Source: Oscillatoriaceae cyanobacterium Prado104 (GTDB lineage: Bacteria; Cyanobacteriota; Cyanobacteriia; Cyanobacteriales; Microcoleaceae). Taken from it: a DNA stretch of 64,000 bases. The position numbers and the translations under genes are program-made. Below the pieces are notes generated by a model. It searched no databases. It saw only the letters and a program-made list of their open reading frames with translations, and was not told where the DNA came from. The stretch lies in contig JALOON010000016.1 of assembly GCA_025454405.1 (NCBI GenBank), positions 1-64,000 on the forward strand, read 5' to 3'. Shown one piece after another: positions 51,176-59,617 of this stretch; positions within the stretch are counted from its first letter, which is position 1, and every line of letters starts with the position of its first letter.

Positions 51176-54100
51176 GTGACCTACGAACCCTTACACCACA
51201 AATATCGCCCTCAAACCTTTGCCGAATTAGTCGGTCAAGAGGCGATCGCCCAAACCCTTACCAGTGCTATCCTGCAAGATCGGATAGCTCCAGCATATCT
51301 ATTTACCGGCCCCCGAGGCACCGGTAAAACTTCTAGTGCTCGAATTTTTGCTAAATCTCTCAACTGTATTTCTACTGATGCCCCTACAGCAACACCCTGT
51401 GGCAAATGCAACGTTTGTCAAGAAATTGCCCGAGGTGCGACGCTAGATGTCATCGAAATCGACGCAGCCAGCAACACCGGAGTAGATAACATTCGGGATC
51501 TGATCGAACGGGCGCAATTCGCCCCAGCCCAGTGCCGCTACAAAGTATATGTAATTGACGAGTGTTTGACTGGTGATTCTGAGGTACAAACGAGCGAAGG
51601 TCTAATACGAATCGATAATCCCAACATCAAAGGAAAACAAGTTCTCAGCTATAACGAAACTTCAAAGATTTGGGAATTCAAAAAAGTTTTGAGGTGGTTA
51701 TATCGGGGTGAAAAACAAACACTGGTTATTAAGACTGCTAACAGAGAAATTAGATGCACCGGCAATCACTTAATCGGGACTGAACAAGGATGGATACCAG
51801 CAAAAGAAGTAAAAGAAGGAGCGAAGATACTATCCCCTGTGAATGTGGCTGCGGTACAGTCATTTATAAATTTGGATCGGACGGACGCTTGCGGAGATTT
51901 GCCAGAGGACATCAGTTTTACAGGAATACTTACGGACAAAAATCCTACGAATTGGCTTCTATTCTCGAACAAGTTGAAGCCATTAAACCCCTCTGTGCGT
52001 GTGGCTGCGGACAACAACTGGAAGTGCCAGAATTTTTACAAAAAAAAGGTAAAGGTATTCAAAGCATTCAGTCTCATTGGCAGCGACATCCTTACAAAAA
52101 AGGACACGGAACCTGGAGTTCAAGAACCGAGAAATACTTGGCAAATACCGAAGCTATACAACCAGAAATCTTTGGACTTATCTACGGAACTTTGCTTGGA
52201 GATGGGTCAATTACCTATCCAAACAAGTACAGCAGATTCCCAAGATTGGGTTGGACGCACGGAGAAAAACAGCAGGAATGGTTGGAATACAAAGCCAATC
52301 GTCTTTGGGCAATGCGACCTAAGTTACGAGTTGCACCTAACCAAGGATATGGAAATATATCAGTCTGATGTAACACAGCCTGTCATCCCCAACTCAAAGA
52401 TGTTTTTGAGATCGTTAAACCTGATGGAAGCAAAAAACATATCTCTCGGGACTGGCTGGATCTCATCACTCCAGAAGGACTTGCTTGGTGGTACATGGAT
52501 GATGGATCGCTCAGCATTTCGCCAGAAGGAAGTCCAAACATTCAAATTCATACAGAAGGATACTCAGCAGAAGAAAATCAACTCATTGCCAAATGGCTTA
52601 CAGACTTGGGATACCCAACAACAACCAAGTTTTACACAAGATCTAACACAGGTAAAACCTACCACTACATACATATGCGCGCTGAAACCAGCAGAAAATG
52701 GATGGCAGACCTTAAACAGTATTCAATCCCTTCAATGGATTACAAATTTGGAGAAGGTAGAATCTGTAAAAGTCGTTGGGGTAGAGAAAGTTTATGACAT
52801 AGAAGTAGAAGACAACCACAACTTTGTCGCGAACGGTCTTTTGGTTCATAATTGTCATATGCTAAGCAACCAGGCATTCAACTCTCTCTTAAAAACCTTA
52901 GAAGAACCGCCCGATCGCGTGGTATTCGTCCTGGCTACTACTGACCCTCAAAGGGTTTTACCCACGATTATTTCGCGCTGTCAAAGATTCGATTTCCGCC
53001 GCATTCCCCTCGAATCAATGACCGCTCACTTGCACAAAATTGCTAAATTAGAAAACATTAATATTGCTGCCGAAGCAGTACAAATGGTCGCTCAAATCGC
53101 CCAAGGGGGACTGCGGGATGCCGAAAGTTTGCTCGATCAATTAAGCTTGTACCCGCATCAAATTACTGTTGAAACAGTTTGGGATTTAGTCGGTGCCGTC
53201 CCCGAACATGACTTGATGGCGCTGGTGGAATTCTTTGCGAAAGATGAGCCGACTGCAGTCATCAACCTTGCTAGAGAAATTGTCGATCGGGGTCGGGAAC
53301 CGCTGATTTTGCTGCAAAACCTTACCAGTTTTTACCGGGATTTGCTCATCGCTAAAACTGCGCCAAAACGGTCGGATTTAGTAGCATTAACTGCCCAGAC
53401 TTGGGAAAAACTTTGCTCTTTTGCGCGAGATTGCGAGGTCGAGTTAATTTTGGCAGCCCAGAAACACTTGCAAACCCACGAAGCGCAAATTAAAAACACC
53501 ACTCAGCCGCGTTTGTGGCTGGAAGTTACTCTGTTGGGATTGTTGAGATCGGCCTTAATTTCTCAAATTCACCCCCCCCAAATCCCCCTTACTAAGGGGG
53601 GGAGTTTCACAACTCAACCTCCCGTTAATAGCGAGGGTAATTCTACAACTCAACCTCCCGTTAATAGTGGAAATTCTACAGTTCAACCGCCCGTTGCTAC
53701 CGAGGGAAATTCAATAGGTCAACCGCCTGTTAGTCAAGGGGAAAGCCAGATATCTAATACTGAAAAATTTTCAGTACCCAATTCGCAAAATCCCGCGCCG
53801 AATTCACCACCGATTCCTAATAGTCATCCAGCGCCCGAACTGACTGCTGAGACTAATAATTCACCAGCTAATTCTGCCAGCGCAACCGAACTCGATCGAG
53901 TCTGGGAACAGGTACTTACCCGAGTGCAACCGTTCAGCACTCAAGTCTTACTTCGACAACACGGAAATCTAGTGATTTTTAGCAATAATACTGCCTATGT
54001 AAAGATCAAATCGCAGAAGTTGCTCAATATGGTTAAAGATAAAGTAGCTAACATTGAAGCAGCTTTTTTGCAAATTTTTAACCAACAAGTAAGTGTAAAA

Positions 54101-54568
54101 ATGGGATTAACAAATCCCGCAGAAACTAATAGTAACCGCGCCCAGGATGTGCCAACACTTAACAGGCGGATTGTCGAGAATTCCGGAAATTTAGACGGAC
54201 AGGCACAAAAATCACCATCACCTCAAATTCCCGAAGATTTGTCGGGGAAGGCGGGGGGCGATCGAAAACAGCCCGCAGCGCCTGAAAATAGCCCTGCCAA
54301 GGTGCCTCCAGTTCCCGAACCAGTCGCGCCGGCAAAACGGGCGATCGCTCCTCAGAAGTACGCTGAGAGCCAAATTTTAGCCTTGCGTGCCGACGCGCAA
54401 GAAGTCGCTAATGCAGCGCAGCAGTTGGCCGATATGTTTGATGGAGAAATCATCGATTTTTCCGATGAGTTAGAGCCTTGGGAAGCAACGAGTTTCGGGT
54501 TGAAAACTGAGGCAGATTTTCCCGAATTATCTTCTGAGTTAGAACCAGATGATTTTATTGATTGGTGA
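51176..54568 (+). CDS. dnaX: DNA polymerase III subunit gamma/tau with intein
   Basis: The clamp-loader ATPase of the replicative polymerase, here a 1130-residue precursor of about 700 residues after splicing. It starts with GTG 51176 at MTYEPLHHKYRPQTFAELVGQ. Walker A is GPRGTGKT (45-52); the zinc site is C64 with C75, C78 and C81; Walker B is VYVIDE (124-129). A 430-residue intein (130-559) interrupts it exactly there, and the host protein resumes at CHMLSNQAFNSLLKTLEEPP. The sensor regions SRCQRFDFRRI and GGLRDAESLLDQLS follow. The later part is a long low-complexity linker, including PPQIPLTKGG and four QPPV repeats, and then a conserved domain with LLRQHGNLV. The ATPase is inactive unless the intein splices. 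Confidence 0.95.
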   Translation: MTYEPLHHKYRPQTFAELVGQEAIAQTLTSAILQDRIAPAYLFTGPRGTGKTSSARIFAKSLNCISTDAPTATPCGKCNVCQEIARGATLDVIEIDAASNTGVDNIRDLIERAQFAPAQCRYKVYVIDECLTGDSEVQTSEGLIRIDNPNIKGKQVLSYNETSKIWEFKKVLRWLYRGEKQTLVIKTANREIRCTGNHLIGTEQGWIPAKEVKEGAKILSPVNVAAVQSFINLDRTDACGDLPEDISFTGILTDKNPTNWLLFSNKLKPLNPSVRVAADNNWKCQNFYKKKVKVFKAFSLIGSDILTKKDTEPGVQEPRNTWQIPKLYNQKSLDLSTELCLEMGQLPIQTSTADSQDWVGRTEKNSRNGWNTKPIVFGQCDLSYELHLTKDMEIYQSDVTQPVIPNSKMFLRSLNLMEAKNISLGTGWISSLQKDLLGGTWMMDRSAFRQKEVQTFKFIQKDTQQKKINSLPNGLQTWDTQQQPSFTQDLTQVKPTTTYICALKPAENGWQTLNSIQSLQWITNLEKVESVKVVGVEKVYDIEVEDNHNFVANGLLVHNCHMLSNQAFNSLLKTLEEPPDRVVFVLATTDPQRVLPTIISRCQRFDFRRIPLESMTAHLHKIAKLENINIAAEAVQMVAQIAQGGLRDAESLLDQLSLYPHQITVETVWDLVGAVPEHDLMALVEFFAKDEPTAVINLAREIVDRGREPLILLQNLTSFYRDLLIAKTAPKRSDLVALTAQTWEKLCSFARDCEVELILAAQKHLQTHEAQIKNTTQPRLWLEVTLLGLLRSALISQIHPPQIPLTKGGSFTTQPPVNSEGNSTTQPPVNSGNSTVQPPVATEGNSIGQPPVSQGESQISNTEKFSVPNSQNPAPNSPPIPNSHPAPELTAETNNSPANSASATELDRVWEQVLTRVQPFSTQVLLRQHGNLVIFSNNTAYVKIKSQKLLNMVKDKVANIEAAFLQIFNQQVSVKMGLTNPAETNSNRAQDVPTLNRRIVENSGNLDGQAQKSPSPQIPEDLSGKAGGDRKQPAAPENSPAKVPPVPEPVAPAKRAIAPQKYAESQILALRADAQEVANAAQQLADMFDGEIIDFSDELEPWEATSFGLKTEADFPELSSELEPDDFIDW
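51563..52852 (+). other. DnaX intein (430 residues), splicing domain with overprinted centre
   Basis: The intein begins with Cys at CLTGDSEVQTSEG (block A) and continues with REIRCTGNHLIGTEQGW (block B, with the conserved His). It ends with KVYDIEVEDNHNFVANG (block F) and GLLVHN (block G, penultimate His and final Asn), followed by Cys as the first downstream residue. All residues for protein splicing are present, and it lies at the Walker B site where cyanobacterial DnaX inteins are known. Between blocks B and F (about residues 95-400) the in-frame translation is low-information sequence with no LAGLIDADG motif; the endonuclease is in the other frame. Its length equals what I recall for the Synechocystis DnaX intein. 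Confidence 0.92.
51790..52797 (+). pseudogene. Out-of-frame LAGLIDADG homing endonuclease nested in the DnaX intein, one TGA
   Basis: Read in the frame one base before the dnaX frame, this stretch encodes a 335-codon homing endonuclease. It begins at ATG 51790, the only early start after a stop at 51781. Two zinc-finger-like motifs come first (CECGCG followed by RRFARGHQ, and CACGCG followed by a late KKGH). The first LAGLIDADG helix is GLIYGTLLGDG (52174-52206) and the second is GLAWWYMDDG (52477-52506), each with its catalytic Asp. The C-terminal part (YPTTTKFYTRSNTGKTYH) is typical of such enzymes. It ends at TGA 52795-52797, inside the codons for intein block F. One internal TGA (52366-52368) separates the two halves. 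A weak AAGG directly abuts the ATG. Confidence 0.85.
53571..53605 (+). repeat. MITE-core-like poly-C/poly-G hairpin inside dnaX
   Basis: CCCCCTT-ACT-AAGGGGG and its flanks (AAATCCCCCTTA) match the core of the dispersed MITE-like elements and are translated as PPQIPLTKGG within the DnaX linker. The insertion kept the reading frame. Confidence 0.65.
53609..53749 (+). repeat. Tandem QPPV repeats in the DnaX linker
   Basis: Four in-frame units of 36, 33, 36 and about 36 bp encode TTQPPVNSEGNS and variants. They follow directly on the hairpin element. Copy number is likely variable. Confidence 0.75.
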
Positions 54569-54715
54569 GCGAATGGTTTTTGGAGTTCAACAAAAAATCC
54601 GGTTTATTTGTCCCTCTCGTCTGACCAGAAACCTGGTTTTTTCCACAATACATCGGTATTACTAACAACCTCGGAAAAAACCCCGGTTTCTTTGAGTATT
54701 TATTGTTTGTTAGTT

Positions 54716-55144
54716 TCAAAATTCTGCAAGGATTACGGCCATTACTGCTAAAATAAGAGAGATTGCCTGGAACAATGTAATTGACTCTTTCAAGAAAATC
54801 AATGATAGCAATACAGTGACGATCGGATATATAGAAGTAATGCTTACTACACTGGCGACTGGACCTTTCGTTATAGTTATAAAAAACATTAAGGACGCAA
54901 TAGTGCCGCAAAAACCAACCAACATAGCAGAGACAATACCTCTCAAATCTCCCTGCCAACTAAAATTAAAATTGGGGGTCTTTAAAATAATGAACAAAGT
55001 AGTGAAAAGAACGCCCACAGCCTCATAAACGAAAGCTGTGTTGTAATCCATATATTTAGTAGCTAACTTACTGAAAAATCCCCAAAAACCGTACAATAGG
55101 GTACAGCATAATGCATAAACTAACCAATCAGCTATTGCAGGCAT
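54716..55144 (-). CDS. Small EamA/DMT-type membrane transporter
   Basis: A 142-residue protein with about five hydrophobic segments and a single EamA unit: WLVYALCCTLLYGFWGFFSKLA at the start and VSITSIYPIVTVLLSLIFLKESITLFQAISLILAVMAVIL at the end, the classic EamA close. Proteins of this size act as dimers or as one half of a drug/metabolite transporter. The substrate is unknown. An inverted AAACC(C/T)GG repeat lies between its end and dnaX. Confidence 0.8.
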   Translation of the reverse strand: MPAIADWLVYALCCTLLYGFWGFFSKLATKYMDYNTAFVYEAVGVLFTTLFIILKTPNFNFSWQGDLRGIVSAMLVGFCGTIASLMFFITITKGPVASVVSITSIYPIVTVLLSLIFLKESITLFQAISLILAVMAVILAEF

Positions 55145-55230
55145 TGCTGTTACGATCGATCGACATACTCCTAGAAATTATACGCAGTCGATCGGGGGAC
55201 ATCAGGGTAAAAAATAATTTATTCCTGCTG

Positions 55231-56571
55231 TCAAGCCGACTCCGGCTTCGGTAGCGAAGACGGAAGTACCAACAATTCAGCAGTCGATCGCTTCTCGACC
55301 ATTTCTTTAGTAATCGTGCACCGCGTTACATCCTTGCGCGAGGGCAATTCGTACATTACATCTAACATCAATTCTTCCACAATTCCCCTCAGCGCCCGCG
55401 CCCCAGTTTTGCGGCGGTAAGCCTCCTGCGCGATCGCCCGTATGGCATCTGGTTTAAATTCTAACTGCACGTTATCCATCTTCAGCAGTTTTTGATACTG
55501 CTTCACCAAAGCATTTCGCGGTTCAGTCAAAATCGCCATCAGCGTTTCCTCATCCAGCGGATCGAGCACCGCAGCCACCGGCACCCGCCCGATAAACTCT
55601 GGAATCATCCCAAATTTCACCAAATCATCGGGTTCCAATTGTTTGAGTACGTCGGCAGCCCGTTTTTCCTTCGGTTGAGCTTCTCCGGGTTGAATGAAAC
55701 CCATTGACTTTTTGCCCGTTCTCTGCTCTATCACCTTATCCAGGCCGACAAAAGCGCCACCGCAAATAAACATGATATTGCTAGTATCGATTTGGATGCA
55801 ATCTTGATAGGGATGCTTGCGGCCACCTTGGGGAGGTACATTCGCGATCGTCCCTTCCAGCATCTTCAGCAGCGCTTGCTGCACTCCTTCCCCGGACACG
55901 TCCCGCGTAATCGAAGGATTTTCGCTCTTGCGGGCAATTTTGTCAATCTCGTCGATATAAATAATCCCGCGCTGCGCCTCTTCCACATCCAAATCTGCCA
56001 CTTGCAGCAATCGCAGCAAAATATTTTCCACATCTTCGCCGACATAACCTGCTTCCGTCAGCGTCGTCGCGTCAGCTACTGCAAACGGCACGTCCAGCAT
56101 ATCCGCCAACGTCTGGGCCAGCAGCGTTTTGCCACAGCCCGTCGGCCCGATTAACAAAATATTCGATTTTTGCAGTTCTACTTCTTCCGGCGGGTGTTTG
56201 CCGCTATTTTTCATTTGCAGGAAGCTCAAGCGCTTGTAGTGGTTGTAAACCGCCACTGACAGCACCTTTTTCGCCTCATCTTGACCGATCGCATTTTCGT
56301 CTAGGTACTTTTTAATTTCCCTCGGCTTGGGAATTTGGCTCATCGACAAGCTTTTACCCGAACTAGCGCGACGCTTTTGGGGAGTTTCCGGGCGAGGTGG
56401 CGCGGCAGCCGGGACGGAATTAGAGTCAAACAACTCCTCATCTAAAATCTCATTGCACAAGTCAACGCATTCATCGCAGATATATACTCCTGGACCCGCG
56501 ATCAACTTGCGCACCTGTTCTTGAGACTTGCCGCAAAAAGAACATTTTAGATGGGAGTCGTATTTAGACAT
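55231..56571 (-). CDS. clpX: ClpX unfoldase subunit
   Basis: A 446-residue AAA+ unfoldase that delivers substrates to ClpP. The zinc-binding domain is [10 protein letters not shown] to CDECVDLC. Walker A is [11 protein letters not shown], Walker B IIYIDEID, with [21 protein letters not shown] in between. Sensor region [10 protein letters not shown], the Arg-finger stretch and [11 protein letters not shown] (sensor 2) are present, as is the ClpP-docking loop IGF-like segment (SMGFIQPGE). It follows clpP with a 9-bp gap and GAGG as ribosome-binding site, so tig-clpP-clpX is one transcription unit. Confidence 0.97.
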   Translation of the reverse strand: MSKYDSHLKCSFCGKSQEQVRKLIAGPGVYICDECVDLCNEILDEELFDSNSVPAAAPPRPETPQKRRASSGKSLSMSQIPKPREIKKYLDENAIGQDEAKKVLSVAVYNHYKRLSFLQMKNSGKHPPEEVELQKSNILLIGPTGCGKTLLAQTLADMLDVPFAVADATTLTEAGYVGEDVENILLRLLQVADLDVEEAQRGIIYIDEIDKIARKSENPSITRDVSGEGVQQALLKMLEGTIANVPPQGGRKHPYQDCIQIDTSNIMFICGGAFVGLDKVIEQRTGKKSMGFIQPGEAQPKEKRAADVLKQLEPDDLVKFGMIPEFIGRVPVAAVLDPLDEETLMAILTEPRNALVKQYQKLLKMDNVQLEFKPDAIRAIAQEAYRRKTGARALRGIVEELMLDVMYELPSRKDVTRCTITKEMVEKRSTAELLVLPSSLPKPESA

Positions 56572-56580
56572 AAAGGCCTC

Positions 56581-57270
56581 TTAATTCAATGCAGTGACAT
56601 TCTCTCCCGCCGCCGGAAGGTTTTCCTTAGCGATAACTCGATCGACCAACCCGTATTCTTGGGCTTCCACCGCAGACATAAAAAAGTCGCGCTCTGTGTC
56701 TGCTTCCAATCTTTCCAGGGGTTGACCCGTGTGGTGCGCTAACAGTTGATTCAGCTTACGCTTATGATAAAGGATTTCTTTGGCTTGAATCTCAATATCA
56801 ACTGCTTGTCCTTGAGCGCCACCGAGCGGCTGGTGGATCATGATCCGGGAACTGGGGAGAGACATCCGCTTGCCGGCGGCTCCTGCTGTTAGCAGAAATG
56901 CGCCCATACTCGCCGCCAAACCGTAACAAATCGTTACGACATCCGGACGGATTTGCTGCATCGTGTCATAAATTGCCATGCCCGCCGTCACCGAGCCACC
57001 GGGGGAATTGATGTACATTTGGATATCTTTTTCCGGATCTTCGGCATCTAGGAACAGTAACTGAGCGACGATCGAATCAGCTACCTCGTCATTTACGGGC
57101 GTTCCCAAAAACACGATGCGCTCCCGCAGCAAGCGCGAGTAAATATCGAAGGCGCGCTCGCCCATCCCCGACTGTTCTAGTACCATCGGCACTACGTTGC
57201 TGGGGCCGGCGCTGACTTCAAAATCGTTATAGCTTGTAAACAGGTATTGGGAAGATTCAGAGAAGAGCAT
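56581..57270 (-). CDS. clpP: ATP-dependent Clp protease proteolytic subunit
   Basis: A 229-residue serine peptidase of the ClpP2 type paired with ClpX. Nucleophile Ser in [11 protein letters not shown], His in [11 protein letters not shown] and Asp in [12 protein letters not shown] form the triad. The [23 protein letters not shown] start is the conserved mature N terminus. The start codon is uncertain: ATG 57270 (used here) or ATG 57300. It lies between tig and clpX on the minus strand. Confidence 0.95.
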   Translation of the reverse strand: MLFSESSQYLFTSYNDFEVSAGPSNVVPMVLEQSGMGERAFDIYSRLLRERIVFLGTPVNDEVADSIVAQLLFLDAEDPEKDIQMYINSPGGSVTAGMAIYDTMQQIRPDVVTICYGLAASMGAFLLTAGAAGKRMSLPSSRIMIHQPLGGAQGQAVDIEIQAKEILYHKRKLNQLLAHHTGQPLERLEADTERDFFMSAVEAQEYGLVDRVIAKENLPAAGENVTALN

Positions 57271-57412
57271 AGGACACCAGTCAAGGATTTTACACAACAT
57301 ACGGCTGATTTTGCTTGAAATTCAGCCTCCACCTTTTTACTATTATGCCTTGTCAGGAGTAACATCGGAGGTCAGGCGTACAGCGAGTCCCTGGGGGGTG
57401 TTTGCTGCTGTT

Positions 57413-57503
57413 ATATCGTGTCCGATCGATTGAGGGCAATAAAATTCGTTTGTAGTGCGGACTTCAGTCCGCTCTTTTTGCAGACTGAAGTCCGCACTAC
57501 GAA
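57413..57503. repeat. Composite repeat copy between tig and clpP
   Basis: ATATCGTGTCCGATCGATTG leads into GTTTGTAGTGCGGACTTCAG and the complementary CTGAAGTCCGCACTACGAAC with an eight-base loop. It separates tig from clpP, so it may attenuate their co-transcription. Confidence 0.8.
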
Positions 57504-57584
57504 CCGTTTACTCGTTACCAGGCACTGCCTGGTAATGCAGAGCTAGATGCTCTGCCTCGATCGAACTCCAGCAGCTACTTTGGC

Positions 57585-59003
57585 TCAATCTTCCCCGACA
57601 ACTTCGACTTCGACGCTGGTGGCTTCCGAAGTTTCATCATCTTCCTCTTCCTCATCTTCCGCTTCCTCATCTGCAGGAGCAAGAGAGCCTTCAGGTACGA
57701 GTTCGATCGTCCCGTTTTCTTCCAACCACTTTAGCGTTTTTTGTTTGAGCAAATCTTCTGTTACGAATTGCTGCAATCTTTCGGGGTCAAAATTTCCTTT
57801 GGGAAATTCCTGCCTGATTTTTGCTATTTCTGCAGTGATTTCTGCTTTGTCAACCGACAAAGATTCCTGATCGGCTATTTTTGCCAGAGCCAAAGACTCT
57901 TTAATTCGTTGAATTGCTTCGGGGCGCGATCGCTCCCGCAGCGCTCCTATGGTTTCTTCGTTAAACAGTTGGTTAACATCTATCCCGTAACTTTTCAACT
58001 GCATTGCCTGTTGGTTGAGCAGGTAATCGACTTCGCGATCGAGCATGGTCTGGGGAATTTCTACTTCTATTAGCTGCACCAATGCGTCTAATATAGCGCG
58101 TTCCTTATTGCCAGCTAATTTGCGCTCTTGCTCTGCTTTAAACCGCTTTTCTAGAGATTCGCGCAGTTGGGCGAGCGTTTCAAACTCGCTGATTTCTCCG
58201 GCGAAGTCGTCGTCCAATTCTGGCAATTCTTTTTCCTTAAGTTCTTTTAGGGTAATTGTAAAAACTGCCGCTTTTCCTGCCAATTCTTCATTAGTGTATT
58301 CTTCGGGGAATTGAGCGTTAACTTCTCTTGTTTCGCCCGGATTCATCCCTACCATGCCTTGAATGAAACCCGGTACGAATTGATTTTCTGCCATCTCAAC
58401 TTGAAAATCTTCGGCTTGACCGCCGGGAATTTCAGCAGGTGTTTCGCCTTCGGGAGCGTCAGCAAACCGACCGACAAAATCAACCAACGCCACATCTCCC
58501 AATTGAGCGGGGCGACCTTCTACGGGAATTAAAGTTGCCTTGTCCGATCGATATTTTTCCAATACTTCATCTACCTGCTTTTCGTCGTACTTAGCTTCCT
58601 CTGCTTTGAGCTGCAATCCCGTATATTGAGAGATTTTCGCTTCCGGTTCTACATCAACCTTAGCCGAAAAAGTTAGAGGTTGTTCGGGATCGAACTTTGA
58701 CAGCAATTCGTCAAACTCGCTGCGCAGTTCAAAACTGCCAATTGCCGGAATTTTTTCTTGTTCTAGGGCTTTTTGCAGCGAGTCATTAATCAAATCTTCC
58801 AAAGCAGCAGCTTTCAAACGATTTTGACCCATCCGCTGCAGCACCACTTGGCGGGGAACTTTACCTTTGCGAAACCCAGGAAAGTTGGCCGTTCTCGTAA
58901 ATTGTTGGATGATTTTTTCGTAGGCTTGCTTTGATTTTTCTGAGGGAACTTCGATTTCCAGACCTATTTGGCTGGCTGGCAGTTTTTCCTGGGTTACTTT
59001 CAT
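57585..59003 (-). CDS. tig: Trigger factor
   Basis: A 472-residue ribosome-associated chaperone/peptidyl-prolyl isomerase. The ribosome-binding domain has GFRKGKVPRQVV (the GFRxGxxP signature). The PPIase domain includes GDVALVDFVGRF and FVPGFIQGMVGMNPGETREV. The C-terminal chaperone arms have PQTMLDREVDYLLNQQAMQL. It ends in a strongly acidic tail (EAEDEEEEDDETSE). The tig-clpP-clpX order is conserved in many bacteria. Confidence 0.97.
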   Translation of the reverse strand: MKVTQEKLPASQIGLEIEVPSEKSKQAYEKIIQQFTRTANFPGFRKGKVPRQVVLQRMGQNRLKAAALEDLINDSLQKALEQEKIPAIGSFELRSEFDELLSKFDPEQPLTFSAKVDVEPEAKISQYTGLQLKAEEAKYDEKQVDEVLEKYRSDKATLIPVEGRPAQLGDVALVDFVGRFADAPEGETPAEIPGGQAEDFQVEMAENQFVPGFIQGMVGMNPGETREVNAQFPEEYTNEELAGKAAVFTITLKELKEKELPELDDDFAGEISEFETLAQLRESLEKRFKAEQERKLAGNKERAILDALVQLIEVEIPQTMLDREVDYLLNQQAMQLKSYGIDVNQLFNEETIGALRERSRPEAIQRIKESLALAKIADQESLSVDKAEITAEIAKIRQEFPKGNFDPERLQQFVTEDLLKQKTLKWLEENGTIELVPEGSLAPADEEAEDEEEEDDETSEATSVEVEVVGED

Positions 59004-59617
59004 CGGTTTTAGAGTACCTTAAACAATAAGAATCGTAGAATTTTTGCCCGTCGAGCGCTGCTCGATCTTGACGCTGGGTGCTGGGAACTGTTGAGTTCAA
59101 AGACACTGGCTCGGATGTGTAGCGAGAAATCGGAATCGAACTTCTGCTATCTAAAACCCAGACAATGCTGGAGTGCGAGTTGACGCTTTCTAGGGAAGCG
59201 AGGGCCGGGTTAACCCTCTGTGTCCGGGCTCGGTTGAGCAGCCCGAGCATATTTTTAAATTCAATGCAGCATTGAAGTCTCAGCGGATTTTGACCGTCAA
59301 TGGTAGCAGAAAACTAGGGATCTGCACTTTGACTTTGGTAAGATACATCAGGTTTGTCGGGTTTTCTGGTTCCATCGCCGCAGAGGCGGTCAATCCTTGC
59401 TAAACTAGCGGTGGCGCGATCGGGCTGCAGGCTTCGAGTGCGAGCAGCCAGTCCGGCTAACTGCACCTTTGCCATCCTAACCGATCGCGATGTCCCCTAA
59501 CATTGATTCAACATAAGTTTTATCTTGGCTGTTATCTTGGCTGTTATCTTGACTGTTACAGTTATTTTTATTTTTGCTGTTAGATAGCTTGCACTCTAAT
59601 TTTTGGAGGAATTTAAT
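59004..59617. promoter_or_regulatory. Divergent tig/asd control region with hairpins
   Basis: A 614-bp gene-free region between divergent essential genes. Read toward tig it holds the perfect hairpin GCTCGG-GCTGCTCAA-CCGAGC (about 59227-59247) and a second hairpin TAGCAGAA to TTCT-C-GCTA with a T-loop-like TTCGATTCC centre (about 59120-59150); the latter does not fold as a tRNA. Three 12-bp units (TATCTTGGCTGT) lie at 59521-59556 before asd. A structured leader or small RNA is possible. I see no gene here. Confidence 0.45.

Noticed and set aside
52077-52322. A third open frame across the intein
   Set aside because: It has no recognisable motif; the LAGLIDADG protein is in the -1 frame and the splicing protein in the dnaX frame. 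This third frame is a by-product.
54555-54959. Minus-strand 134-codon frame overlapping the EamA gene
   Set aside because: It overlaps EamA in another frame and has no hydrophobic or family pattern of its own.
59110-59160. Possible tRNA (GGAATCGAAC looks like a T-loop on the minus strand)
   Set aside because: The bases next to the T-loop do not form a T-stem and no acceptor, D or anticodon arm can be drawn.
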